This document shows, piece by piece, positions 26,198-34,773 of a stretch of DNA of 64,000 nucleotides (positions are counted from its first letter, which is position 1; the number at the start of each line of letters is the position of its first letter). The notes under the pieces were generated by a model, which saw only the letters and a program-made list of their open reading frames with translations, made no database searches and was not told the origin of the DNA. The stretch is from JAMWDF01 sp964645405 (lineage in GTDB: Bacteria > Ratteibacteria > UBA8468 > B48-G9 > DSTR01): assembly GCA_964645405.1 (NCBI GenBank), contig CAZYCA010000034.1, forward strand, positions 76,016 through 140,015. Direction: 5' to 3'. A program made the position numbers and the translations under genes.

Positions 26198-27406
26198 CTA
26201 CTCCAGTAAGTGGCTGTGCGGACCAATCCCAAAAAGAATCTGCAAGTACACGCCAAAATCTTCCTTCATGTCAGTCTGCGCCTGCAGCCGTAGTAAGTTC
26301 ATTTCAGAAAGATTTCTGGTGAGAATCAAACTGCTTTTTTTCTCCGGAGAACGCAGGGAAGAAGGGAAAGGTGGCTGTACCCAGTCATACCGAAAACCAA
26401 CATTCCAGTACTTATCCCATCTCCAGTTTAAAAAAGTATAAGCACCCCAGTGGCTGATTCTTCCCAGAGGAATTTTTCTTTCGCAGTGAAGAAGTTCGCT
26501 GCGCCAGAGAAACCTCTGGTAACCCCTGCCAAGGTATTTAAGTGTCAAATCCGTACCGTAAACAGAAAGTTTGTCCAGATGGTCCTGGTGGTGGGAACCA
26601 TATCCCTTAAGACCGGAAAAACCTAACTCCAGTTCTGTCGGGCCGAGTTCTCCTGCCAGCCAGATTCTGCCGGAGTAAACTTTATCTGCCGGACTGGCCA
26701 TCGGCTCTGGTCCGTGTGTATGTTCAGCTTCCACCTGCCAGAAACCGCCTTCTACCTGAGCGAAAAAAGGTAGCGGCAACTGATAGGAAATGTTGAGTCC
26801 ATTACCGGCTAAACCATGCCCACCAAGATATTCTCTGAGTACGGCAGGCCTATCCACAAAATCCCAGTGGTGAGGATGGACAGGATTAATCTTGCCAAAA
26901 GGAATCAGCTTTTTCCCGATCTGGGCTGATAAACCGTGTCCCAGGTTTAGAAAACTAACATAACCTTCTTCCAGCTCAACCTGGTAGTCTCCATCCTGGT
27001 GCCGATGAAGACAGACAAAAGCGTCGGCTCTCACCTCCGGGAAAAGGTATCCCTGTAAACCCAATTCCAGTTCCTGTAAAAAAATTTTATTCCGGCTCTC
27101 ATCCCCTTCTCTGTCCGGACCGAAAAACCCACTTATATCCCCGATAACACTGATGTCCGGTAAACTAAGGGAGGAAGTTTTCTTTTCTTTCACCTCCGTG
27201 AATTTCACGGGCTGTGAACCTGCTGCTTTTTCCAGCTGGTTTATTTTTTCTTCCAGCGTTCTGATTCTCTCTTCGTAATTTCTCGTAATAGTGGAAAGTT
27301 CTTCTGTGAGTTTGTGAAGTTCCTCTTTTAATGCTTTCACGGATTCCTCACCCCTGACGATACTGCACCATAACAAAAACAGTAGTAAGTACTTAAAAGT
27401 TTTCAT
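26198..27406 (-). CDS. His-rich outer-membrane barrel linked to metal uptake
   Basis: 402 residues: signal peptide (KYLLLFLLWCSIVRG), a coiled coil (about 24-62, LHKLTEELSTITRNYEER and onward), then a beta-rich region with alternating polar/apolar strands typical of a porin-like barrel. Histidines cluster in the predicted loops: CLHRHQDGDY, PVHPHHWDF, AEHTHGPEPM, GSHHQDHLDK. Similar proteins are encoded with zinc importers as zinc-responsive outer-membrane proteins. The gene is 20 bases ahead of the metal-binding protein gene. It probably lets Zn2+ or another soft metal cross the outer membrane; this is inferred from context and the histidines. Confidence 0.75.
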   Translation of the reverse strand: MKTFKYLLLFLLWCSIVRGEESVKALKEELHKLTEELSTITRNYEERIRTLEEKINQLEKAAGSQPVKFTEVKEKKTSSLSLPDISVIGDISGFFGPDREGDESRNKIFLQELELGLQGYLFPEVRADAFVCLHRHQDGDYQVELEEGYVSFLNLGHGLSAQIGKKLIPFGKINPVHPHHWDFVDRPAVLREYLGGHGLAGNGLNISYQLPLPFFAQVEGGFWQVEAEHTHGPEPMASPADKVYSGRIWLAGELGPTELELGFSGLKGYGSHHQDHLDKLSVYGTDLTLKYLGRGYQRFLWRSELLHCERKIPLGRISHWGAYTFLNWRWDKYWNVGFRYDWVQPPFPSSLRSPEKKSSLILTRNLSEMNLLRLQAQTDMKEDFGVYLQILFGIGPHSHLLE

Positions 27407-27446
27407 AAAGCCTCCTGATTTTAGAAAGGGAGAAAAAAATACCTGG

Positions 27447-27716
27447 TCAAATCAGGGGAGGAGCCCGGGAATCATACCTTCTGCTGACAGAAACAGGCAA
27501 CTTATACCGGTAAACAGGAGACAGGAAGAAAGGCAGAAGAAAGAGTAAAAGGATGACAATGGCAGTGATATTACTTCCACTGAAGGAAAGTTTAAGAAGA
27601 CAACCGGGACAGCTGTCATCACTCCAGAAGTGGTCACAGTGCGGCAACGGTGCCCAGAAAAAACTAAGAACAAGCAGGCAGAGAAGAAGCAGTCTGTAAT
27701 ATCTGTAAAGCTTCAT
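27447..27716 (-). CDS. small membrane protein heading the metal-uptake operon
   Basis: 89 residues. An N-terminal hydrophobic helix (YRLLLLCLLVLSFFWAPL) is followed by a short loop with HCDHFWSDDSCPGC, two His, two Asp and three Cys that could hold a metal, then a second helix (ITAIVILLLFLLPFFL) and a basic tail. The family is not recognised. It has its own promoter 6 bases upstream and no ribosome binding site. It lies 40 bases ahead of the His-rich barrel gene and so may be a metal sensor or chaperone. Confidence 0.55.
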   Translation of the reverse strand: MKLYRYYRLLLLCLLVLSFFWAPLPHCDHFWSDDSCPGCLLKLSFSGSNITAIVILLLFLLPFFLSPVYRYKLPVSVSRRYDSRAPPLI

Positions 27717-27722
27717 ATTATT

Positions 27723-27751
27723 TTTTTACCCTTTATCCTGTTTTCCGTCAA
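27723..27751 (-). promoter_or_regulatory. promoter of the metal-uptake operon, close to the start codon
   Basis: On the minus strand TTGACG, 17 bases, TAAAAA. Only 6 bases separate the -10 from the ATG at 27716, so the transcript would start at or next to the start codon. Confidence 0.5.
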
Positions 27752-27767
27752 GATTTACAAGGTATAG

Positions 27768-28583
27768 TCACAGCAGCCTTTTCCTTTTCAAAACCTCGCT
27801 TGCCAGAAGAATTATTAGACAGCAGAAAGTAAAAGTATAGGCAACAAAAATTATCAGCTGAACCCAATCTTTGGGCAGAACAATCCAGCTTCTTGCTATC
27901 TCAGCGAATTGCTCTTCAGAAGGAACCTGAACCGGAACTATTCTGTATAAAAGCCCGGTCAGACTTCTTGCCAGATCCAGCAGGAATGCCCTGCTGAAGG
28001 AGGAGGCATTCTGTAAGGCAGCTTTGATGACCAGTTGAAGCCAGTATAGCGTCTTCTCATTCATCACACTGATAAGAAAAACTGCCAGTAGCGGATGGAT
28101 AACCAGACCTAAAAGAAGAAGAAAAAAGGAAATAATTAACGCCTCACACCATTTTTGCAAGCAGACAAAAACCAGTCCAGATTGATACGGAATCTCCTCC
28201 ACTACAAACAGCAATAAACCGACGAAAAAAGAAAGAAAAAAAAGTGCTGTTGCTACAATGGCGATACTTAGGGCAAGAGAAACCATCCAGATTTCAGGCG
28301 GACAGGGCCTGGTGAAAACCATTTTCAGGCAACGCTGGCTGCTGTGACTGAAGATAGTTATAATGCCAAGAGCGACAACAAGGATATATCCAAAATTGTT
28401 AAAGGTCTCGGTAAAATTCTTAATGGTTTCAAATACACTACCGCGATATGCGCCCAGAAGGTTTCGCAAAAAGATACTCATGATAGTTTGCGTCACCAGA
28501 ATAGTGAAAATTAAAAGTAGCAAACCATTTCTGGAAAAAAAGATTAAATCAGTCTTTATATTTGCCAGTATCTTCCTTCTCAC
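27768..28583 (-). CDS. ABC-2 type transporter permease
   Basis: 271 residues with six hydrophobic helices (for example LLLLIFTILVTQTIMSIFL, YILVVALGIITIFSHSS, LIIFVAYTFTFCCLIILL), typical of ABC-2 export permeases of the NosY/CcmB type, though too divergent for a firm family. The start is a GTG with GGAG seven bases upstream, and it overlaps the ATPase gene by 35 bases. It is the last gene of the thioredoxin-ATPase-permease operon. Substrate unknown. Confidence 0.75.
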   Translation of the reverse strand: MRRKILANIKTDLIFFSRNGLLLLIFTILVTQTIMSIFLRNLLGAYRGSVFETIKNFTETFNNFGYILVVALGIITIFSHSSQRCLKMVFTRPCPPEIWMVSLALSIAIVATALFFLSFFVGLLLFVVEEIPYQSGLVFVCLQKWCEALIISFFLLLLGLVIHPLLAVFLISVMNEKTLYWLQLVIKAALQNASSFSRAFLLDLARSLTGLLYRIVPVQVPSEEQFAEIARSWIVLPKDWVQLIIFVAYTFTFCCLIILLASEVLKRKRLL

Positions 28584-29478
28584 CTGATACTCCAGTTATG
28601 ATGCTGGTAAATACCTGCTCTAACGATGCCTTCTTTAACGAACAGAGATATAACTTCACCTGTCTCTGTTGAAGAAAATTAAAGAAATCATTAAGATGTT
28701 CATAGCCAATTAATCCTTTTACCGAGGAATCTGTTTTTGTTCTGATGTTGATCCAGTCCGGAATATCAGAACAGGGTTCAAACTCCACCTCATATTGTTG
28801 CTGCCTGAAACCAAGCAGCAATTTCAGCTCATCTTCCACTATTACATGACCTTTGTCCATGATGGCCACTCTGTTACATATCATTTCCACTTCAGAAAGG
28901 ATATGCGAATTAAGGAAAATAGTCACACCACTTTTGTTTTTTTCCACAAGCATATCCTGGAATTGAGCAGTGCTCAGCGGGTCAAGACCCCTTGTTGGTT
29001 CATCAAGAAATATGAGCTTTGCATGCTCATTCAGAAGAACTTGAATGAGACCAACTTTTTGTTTCATTCCTTTGGAACAGTGATTTAATCTCAAGCGTTT
29101 AAACTGGGCAAGACCAAAACATTCCAGAAGATTCTGGATTTGCTGGCTGGAGGGACAGGAGCCATAAAGTTCAGCATAATAGGTAATTGCTTCTTCCACA
29201 GTTAAGTACAGATGGTAATGTGCTTCTTCAGGAAGATAACAGATGTATTGAAATAAACTGCTGCCCGGTGAAAGTTCCTGATCCATTACCCTGACAGTAC
29301 CGGAATCTGGTTTAATTAATCCCAGTAAGGTGTACATAGCGGTGGACTTACCTGCACCGTTGGGACCCAGGAGTCCAAAAATGTCACCCTGCTTTACTGT
29401 CAGGTTAAACCCGTCCAGGGCTTTAATTGTTCCTTTCAGCCCCTTATAACTGACACAGACATTTCTTGCTTCAATCAT
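28549..29478 (-). CDS. ABC transporter ATP-binding protein (export type)
   Basis: 309 residues. Walker A GPNGAGKST near 38-46, signature CSKGMKQKVGLIQ in place of LSGGQ (the SKGMKQ form is normal in ABC-2 exporters), Walker B LIFLDEPTRGLDP and switch NSHILSEVE. After residue 230 a further domain follows, ending with LEQVFTSIITG, as in NosF/CcmA-like and drug/lipid exporters. It begins 8 bases inside the thioredoxin gene and pairs with the following permease. Confidence 0.88.
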   Translation of the reverse strand: MIEARNVCVSYKGLKGTIKALDGFNLTVKQGDIFGLLGPNGAGKSTAMYTLLGLIKPDSGTVRVMDQELSPGSSLFQYICYLPEEAHYHLYLTVEEAITYYAELYGSCPSSQQIQNLLECFGLAQFKRLRLNHCSKGMKQKVGLIQVLLNEHAKLIFLDEPTRGLDPLSTAQFQDMLVEKNKSGVTIFLNSHILSEVEMICNRVAIMDKGHVIVEDELKLLLGFRQQQYEVEFEPCSDIPDWINIRTKTDSSVKGLIGYEHLNDFFNFLQQRQVKLYLCSLKKASLEQVFTSIITGVSGEKEDTGKYKD

Positions 29479-30325
29479 TTTTCACAGCGCAGTAGCGAGT
29501 ATTGATTATCCTGACAATTTCTGTTTCGCTTTTTCCTTTCTCCATTTCTTCCCTCATTTCCCCAATAGCTTTTTTGCACATGGTACAGTCACAGTCAATT
29601 AAATTCCTGCCGCAACCCCTCGGACAATAGATTTTTCTTGCTATTTTTTTCTCTTCTTCAGTCAATTTTTTCTTTGATTTTTCTGGTTTCAGTCCCAGGG
29701 AAGATTCTACCTTGCTCATTCTCAGAAATTCCTCCCTGGAAATACCATTACCAGATTCCACCAGAGTGATTACCTTCTGCACAACTGGCTCCAGAGTAAC
29801 TGCTGTGTTGTAAATGGCTCCGCTTTCATAAAAGCGAATTCTGCCATGGGTATCAATGACCACTGTTGTGGGATAAGAATCTATAGCAAACTTTTCCTCA
29901 ATCTCTCCACTATCTACAGCCACAGGGAAACTGATTTTGTTTTCTTTTAAAAACTTCTCTACGGTCTCCCTTTTCTCAGAACTAATGGCTACCATGAACA
30001 TTTGTTCAGGAGAAAATTTGCCATAAAATTTGTTTAACGAGGGGATTTCCCTCCGGCATGGTTCACACCAGGTGGAAAAGAAATTAATAACAATACATTT
30101 TTTCCCGACAAGATCAGACAGATTAACCTTCTCACCGGAAAGTAATAAAAACTCGCATTCCGGTGCGGTTTTGCCGACTATTTCCATGGGAAGCGACAGG
30201 TAGGAAGCATATTTCTCCACCAGACTTTCCTCAGGATTTTTCTTGAGATAAAAATGAAAAGCACCAACTGCCAGAACCAGGATAAGAACCAACAAGGAAG
30301 GGGAAATGGTAAATTTTCTTACCAT
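29471..30325 (-). CDS. TlpA-like thioredoxin fused to a CcmH-like cysteine module
   Basis: 284 residues: N-terminal membrane anchor (LLVLILVLAVGAFHFYL), TlpA/ResA-like redoxin with active site WCEPC (Cys87, Cys90) and cis-proline SYPTTVVID, a charged linker (KPEKSKKKLTEEEKKIA), then YCPRGCGRNLIDCDCTMC (Cys234, 238, 245, 247, 250) and MREEMEKGKSETEI followed by INTRY. That tail resembles the CcmH/NrfF haem-ligation subunit, where a cysteine motif is followed by 'I...(L)..GKSE.EI...(F)..RYG'. The protein would be periplasmic. It leads the operon with an ABC-2 exporter, which suggests thiol handling for haem or metal cofactor assembly; this is inference. The motif has five cysteines instead of the CcmH C-x2-C. 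Confidence 0.8.
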   Translation of the reverse strand: MVRKFTISPSLLVLILVLAVGAFHFYLKKNPEESLVEKYASYLSLPMEIVGKTAPECEFLLLSGEKVNLSDLVGKKCIVINFFSTWCEPCRREIPSLNKFYGKFSPEQMFMVAISSEKRETVEKFLKENKISFPVAVDSGEIEEKFAIDSYPTTVVIDTHGRIRFYESGAIYNTAVTLEPVVQKVITLVESGNGISREEFLRMSKVESSLGLKPEKSKKKLTEEEKKIARKIYCPRGCGRNLIDCDCTMCKKAIGEMREEMEKGKSETEIVRIINTRYCAVKND

Positions 30326-30438
30326 AGCGTATTAAAATCTACAAAAAACATTTTTCTGTGTCAAGCTCATTAAGACAAGCAGCAGTAAAGACTGAACCAG
30401 TGACAGGAAACGCATTGTTTTTGCTGGCAGGCACAAAC

Positions 30439-30467
30439 TTCACCTTTTTGCTACCTTCTGATACAAT
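30439..30467 (+). promoter_or_regulatory. candidate promoter of the sulfatase pseudogene
   Basis: TTCACC at 30439-30444, 17 bases, TACAAT at 30462-30467, 40 bases ahead of the broken sulfatase's ATG. Confidence 0.4.
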
Positions 30468-30507
30468 ACAGCAAGATTTTCTTTTACGGAATCTGGTACT
30501 GGCTCTA

Positions 30508-32023
30508 ATGAAAACTAACAGGCAGAACACCAGGGCTACAAAAAAACCGAATGTACTCTGGGTTATGACTGACCAGTGCCGGGCTGATTGTTTGGGATTT
30601 ATGAGAAATAAGGTTGTGCAAACTCCAAATATTGATAAAATCGCCCGGCAGGGTATTGTTTTTCACCAATGCCTTCTGTCAAAGTCCTGTTTGCATGGCA
30701 TCCAGAGCCAGTTTATTCACAGGAAGGTATCCTTCTTCTATCAAAATAAGAGGGATGGGTGTCTTGCCACCTTCGGAAACAACCTTTCCAGAATTTTTAA
30801 GGTCCCATGGATACCACACGGCTTGCTCTGGTAAGCTTCATTTCACTCCAGAACAGTACACCAGAAACCAGCTGGGAAGTGATATTCCAGTAGTTGACTG
30901 GAAGAGATTCGCCAGAGATGCCCGGCTAATTCTTATCCCGGATAACCCGCTTAAAGAAAATTACACTTTTCAAGAATACGTGGGTTGCGAGGACATACTG
31001 CCTGGTAATTATCACTCCTGGCTGGAAAAAAATTTTCCTGAACTGAAAAACAGGCAGGTTAAACCACTGACTGATAAAGGACCTGGAGACCTCTAGGTGT
31101 CACCCTATCCTTCCTGCGCCCATCCAACAACATTTATTGCCGGGCAGGCAGAAAACTTTATCAGAAAATTCCAAAATAAAAATCCCTGGTTTGTATTCTG
31201 TTCCTTTATGGCACCTCACCACCCGTTTGAAGCCCCCCAAGAGCAGATTGACCGGTATGAACTGGGAAGTATACCGCTACCTGATTATAAGCAAGGAGTG
31301 GAAAAACAGTTTATTCCACCTCCTGCCTCAGAGGCAATTGGCATAGGGGAGAAATACCCGCAATGGGTGCAAAGAAAGATTATTCAGCATTATTTTGCCA
31401 GCATCAGTCTGGTAGATGATTGTGTGGGAAAACTCATAAGAACGCTGGAACAAACAGGTCAAATTGAAAACACCGTCATTGTTTCCACCTCCGACCATGG
31501 CCAGTTTCTTGGAAACCATGGGCTTTTACGAAAACCTTCCCTTCATTATGATGAGTTACTGAGGGTTCCCCTGGTGATAAAATTGCCAGGTAGCTTTTGT
31601 GCTGGCAGGAAAATTGACGGATTGGTGGAACTGGTTGATGTTTATCCTACACTGGCTGGTTTTCTTGGATTAGCTGTAAATTCGGGAGTTCAGGGTACAG
31701 ACTGGTCAGAAAATATTATTGCAGGTGTCGGGAAAGAAAGTATTTACGCTGATATGTTTGATATAGAACCATTATTTGGTTCACCTTTCGGTCCATATAT
31801 GGCTGTAATGACACTGCGGACAGAACAATGGAAAATAAATGTTTATCCCACAGCAGGGATTAGATACGGGCAACTGTTTAACCTGAAACAAGACCCCGGG
31901 GAGACAAGAAACCTTTATGCGGAGACATCATTGCGGCAGAGAAAAGAGGAACTGTTGTGGCATCTGATAAGAAAAATACACCTTATATCTGACCCTTTGC
32001 CGCTATGTCTTTCCCAGTATTAA
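30508..32023 (+). pseudogene. sulfatase (alkaline phosphatase superfamily), two lesions
   Basis: The start MKTNRQ is followed by KPNVLWVMTDQCRADCLGF, the standard sulfatase N-terminus. At a run of five T (30659-30663) the frame shifts: with four T the text continues GIVFTNAFCQSPVCMASRA and LFTGRYP. The formylglycine motif reads CMASR, i.e. C-x-A-x-R rather than C-x-P-x-R. A TAG at 31094-31096 then interrupts the same frame inside a conserved loop, directly before VSPYPSCAHPTTFIAGQAEN. Downstream are WFVFCSFMAPHHPFEAPQ, STSDHGQFLGNHGLL and a C-terminal NLKQDPGETRNLY. With both lesions it should give no full enzyme. A sequencing error in the T-run cannot be excluded for the first lesion; the TAG is less likely to be one. 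No signal peptide is evident. Confidence 0.85.
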
Positions 32024-32059
32024 CAGTAATTATTCCGTGTTTTCTGAAAGTAAATTAGT

Positions 32060-33145
32060 TCATAATTTAATGGTGTAGTTTTTCACCCAGGTACAGACTT
32101 TTCTTATTGTCTCTGCCTGGCAGGAAGGTGGCATTACACCAGCAGAAGTAATTACGATTCCTCTGTGATGAGGAAGGACCTGAAGTTCCTTTTCCAGTTC
32201 TTTAATAATTGTTTCTGCAGGTTTTGTCCAGAGAATAGCATTTGTCCCACCAATCAAACATTTGTCAGGGCATACTGTTCTTCCTTCAAGAAGTGTTGTA
32301 TTTCCTACCGGTGGAGAAGTGAAGGCTTCAAAGCCAGCCACAGGAAGTTTTGCCAGGTCTGGGAGTAACGCTTTCAGATGTCCACACATATGCAGAACAA
32401 GTAATTTTTGAGAATTTTTTAATGTCTGACAGCATTTCAGAATATGGGGATAGCAGTAAGCTGTATATTGCCGGGGAGAGATAAGGGTGGTGGATGTGTT
32501 TTCCACCAGATATAAAATATCAGCAGGGCTTTTCTCTGCAAGAATCTCCGCATTCTTCAGCAGTCTCTTCTCCATGACATCAAAAAGTTCCGCTACCTCA
32601 TCTTTATAATCAACAAGGAAATAATGACAGTTTTCTATCCCTGCCAGATGTTGCACCCAATGCATCAACGGTGTTGTACCAATAGACTGGGCAGTAACTG
32701 CCCCTGAGCCAATTTCTCTCAGTTTTTGTCTGGCGCTGGCAAGTCTTTCCTCATCAATCTCCAGATACGCATCTTTAAACCATTCCGTCATAATTTTAAT
32801 GTCGTCTCTTGTTTTTATGGGAAATTCTACTGGATGCCAGGACTGCGAGGGTTCGTCAAACTTCATTACTCCTGTTAAATCACCATATTTTGTACGGTAG
32901 ACACACCAGAAGGTCCTATTTTCTTCTTTTTGTTCCAGGCAGGTATCTTTCCTTTTTTCTCTGATAAATCCAGAAATCCATTCATGACGGTCACTACCAA
33001 TCCAATAATGTAAATCCTTTAGTTGCCAGTTCTTAAGTTTTGCTGAGTGCGCTCTTAGATAAGAAGTATTAATTTTCGGCCAGAAGGGTAATCTATCCAG
33101 TCCTTGCAGTTGCAAGGCTGCCAGCCATCTTTCTTTCACAGTCAT
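32060..33145 (-). CDS. uroporphyrinogen decarboxylase (URO-D) family methyltransferase-like protein
   Basis: 361 residues beginning MTVKERWLAALQLQGLDRLP, the family's N-terminal helix. Others: GTTPLMHWVQHLAG, an ILYLVENTSTTLISP and a LVLHMCGHLKALLPDL with the His-x-Cys-G-x zinc-site residues of MtaA/MtbA-type enzymes, and a late GIVITSAGVMPPSC. True HemE residues for porphyrin binding are not seen. MtaA/MtbA-like members pass methyl groups between corrinoid proteins and thiol or folate acceptors. The GTG at 33169 has no useful site, so the ATG at 33145 behind AGGTAG is preferred. It is a single gene, divergent from the acyl-CoA ligase operon. Confidence 0.85.
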   Translation of the reverse strand: MTVKERWLAALQLQGLDRLPFWPKINTSYLRAHSAKLKNWQLKDLHYWIGSDRHEWISGFIREKRKDTCLEQKEENRTFWCVYRTKYGDLTGVMKFDEPSQSWHPVEFPIKTRDDIKIMTEWFKDAYLEIDEERLASARQKLREIGSGAVTAQSIGTTPLMHWVQHLAGIENCHYFLVDYKDEVAELFDVMEKRLLKNAEILAEKSPADILYLVENTSTTLISPRQYTAYCYPHILKCCQTLKNSQKLLVLHMCGHLKALLPDLAKLPVAGFEAFTSPPVGNTTLLEGRTVCPDKCLIGGTNAILWTKPAETIIKELEKELQVLPHHRGIVITSAGVMPPSCQAETIRKVCTWVKNYTIKL

Positions 33146-33215
33146 GACACTACCTGTTACTGGATTCACCTTTATTTTATATTTTCTCTTGCTTTTGTCA
33201 ATCCTTATCGCCTTG

Positions 33216-33243
33216 TTGACATCGCTTTATTCTATGTTAAAAT
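33216..33243 (+). promoter_or_regulatory. strong sigma70-type promoter of the lipid operon
   Basis: TTGACA at 33216-33221, 16 bases, TAAAAT at 33238-33243. It puts the transcription start near 33250, so the first in-frame ATG at 33244 cannot be the start; the ATG at 33283 with GGAG is used. Confidence 0.75.
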
Positions 33244-33282
33244 ATGAATGATAAAATTTTACTATTCAAGCTGGAGCGAAAT

Positions 33283-34773
33283 ATGAACCCTGGGAAAATA
33301 TTGACGGAACTGGCTGGCTCTCGCAGCTCGGACAGAGCCTTTCTTTTTCGGGAAATCTCCCTTGACTTTGAAAATCTATCCAGAATTGTGGACAGTTACT
33401 GCTATTTCTTTCAGGAAATCGGGGTGGAAAAGGCAACGAAGGTGGGAATTTACCTGCCCAATATCCCGGAGTATGTTTTTACCTATCTGGCTTTATTCAA
33501 AATAGGCGCAGTGGCTGTTCCCCTGGACAACCGCCTTAAACTGGAAGAGGTGATTATTCTTTTAAGTCACAGTGGCTGCGATTACCTCCTTACCCAGCCA
33601 GCCAGGGATTTAAACCGCAAGGAATTGATGGCGCTGGTACCAGGACTGAGAGATGTTATCTTCACGCGCAGTGCTGATGATACAGCCCTTTCCCTGGAGA
33701 AAAACCTCAAACCCACCAGGAAATCTTTCCCTGTTACTGAAATCTCAGACAGTGAGCTGGCAGCCATATTCTACACTTCAGGGACCACCGGAATTCCCAA
33801 GGGCGTGATGTGGACTTACCGGCATCTGGAAAGCCCCTGTGCCACCATGAATTACTACCACTACTTTATCCCGGGAGATATTGGGATGTGTGCGGTACCT
33901 TTATCCCATAATGGTGGTATTTGTGCTCCTTTGCTTATCCTTCAGGGTATTCCTATGCTTTTAATTGAAAGACTCTCACCACTGGATTTACTTCAGGGAC
34001 TGGTCCAGCACCGGATTACTTTTACTTTTCTGGTACCAACCCATTTTGCTGGTCTGGTAAACCTGAAAGAATTTGAGACTGCAGATTTCTCTGCTCTGCG
34101 CTGGGTTTCCCTTTTTGGAGCCCCTGGGGGGTACGAGTTGCTATCTCGTTTTCGTAAACACTGTCCGAGAACATTGCTGGTCGGTGGGTATGGGCTCACA
34201 GAATCTGCTGCCCCCAATGTTCTGATGCCACTGGAGAAAATTAAACCAGGTTCAGTCGGTAAACCTGTTCCCTGGATCGAGGTGAAAATTATTGATGAGC
34301 AGGGTAACGAACTTCCGGTTGGCGAGGTGGGGGAAATTATTATGAAAGGCTGGCCTGTCACTCCTGGTTACTACCGGCAGCCAGACTTGACAGCTGAAAC
34401 AATCAAGGATGGCTGGTTATATACCGGGGACTACGGCAGGTTTGATGAAGAGGGTTATCTTTACATTGTCGGCAGGAAAAAAGATGTCATTATCGTTGGC
34501 GGTTTGAATGTTTTTGCTCCGGAAGTGGAAGGTGTGTTGCGGCAACATCCTAAAGTTAAGGATGTGGCTGTAGTCGGTGTCCCTGACCCTGTAAGAGGGG
34601 AAGCGGTAAAGGCTGTTTTTGTGACAGTGGACGGAAAACCGATGACAGAGTATGAAGTCACCAGTTTCTGCCGCCAGCATCTCGCCCGTTACAAGATTCC
34701 CACCATTATTGAAACCCGTTCGGAATTGCCGAAAACCGGCAGTGGCAAGGTGAAAAAGGAACTCCTTAAATGA
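33283..34773 (+). CDS. AMP-dependent synthetase/ligase (FadD-like acyl-CoA ligase)
   Basis: 496 residues with the AMP-binding P-loop YTSGTTGIPKG (about 164-174), VGGYGLTESAAPN, the GWLYTGDYGRFDEEGYLYIVGR hinge and catalytic lysine in LPKTGSGKVKKEL. This is a full fatty or aryl acyl-CoA ligase; the substrate acid is not predictable. It is cytoplasmic. The start at 33283 has GGAG six bases ahead and sits behind the promoter at 33216-33243. Its stop overlaps the RND gene start by 4 bases, and LolA-like and DUF1302 genes follow. This order suggests activation of a hydrophobic carboxylic acid linked to its transport across the envelope. Confidence 0.9.
   Translation: MNPGKILTELAGSRSSDRAFLFREISLDFENLSRIVDSYCYFFQEIGVEKATKVGIYLPNIPEYVFTYLALFKIGAVAVPLDNRLKLEEVIILLSHSGCDYLLTQPARDLNRKELMALVPGLRDVIFTRSADDTALSLEKNLKPTRKSFPVTEISDSELAAIFYTSGTTGIPKGVMWTYRHLESPCATMNYYHYFIPGDIGMCAVPLSHNGGICAPLLILQGIPMLLIERLSPLDLLQGLVQHRITFTFLVPTHFAGLVNLKEFETADFSALRWVSLFGAPGGYELLSRFRKHCPRTLLVGGYGLTESAAPNVLMPLEKIKPGSVGKPVPWIEVKIIDEQGNELPVGEVGEIIMKGWPVTPGYYRQPDLTAETIKDGWLYTGDYGRFDEEGYLYIVGRKKDVIIVGGLNVFAPEVEGVLRQHPKVKDVAVVGVPDPVRGEAVKAVFVTVDGKPMTEYEVTSFCRQHLARYKIPTIIETRSELPKTGSGKVKKELLK

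Noticed and set aside
30339..30530. 63-codon minus-strand frame between the thioredoxin and sulfatase genes
   Set aside because: No ribosome binding site, no signal peptide or family, and it covers the sulfatase promoter.
32060..33145. URO-D protein as HemE (haem biosynthesis)
   Set aside because: No neighbouring haem genes, and the HMCGH-type residues fit methyltransferase relatives better than porphyrin decarboxylase.
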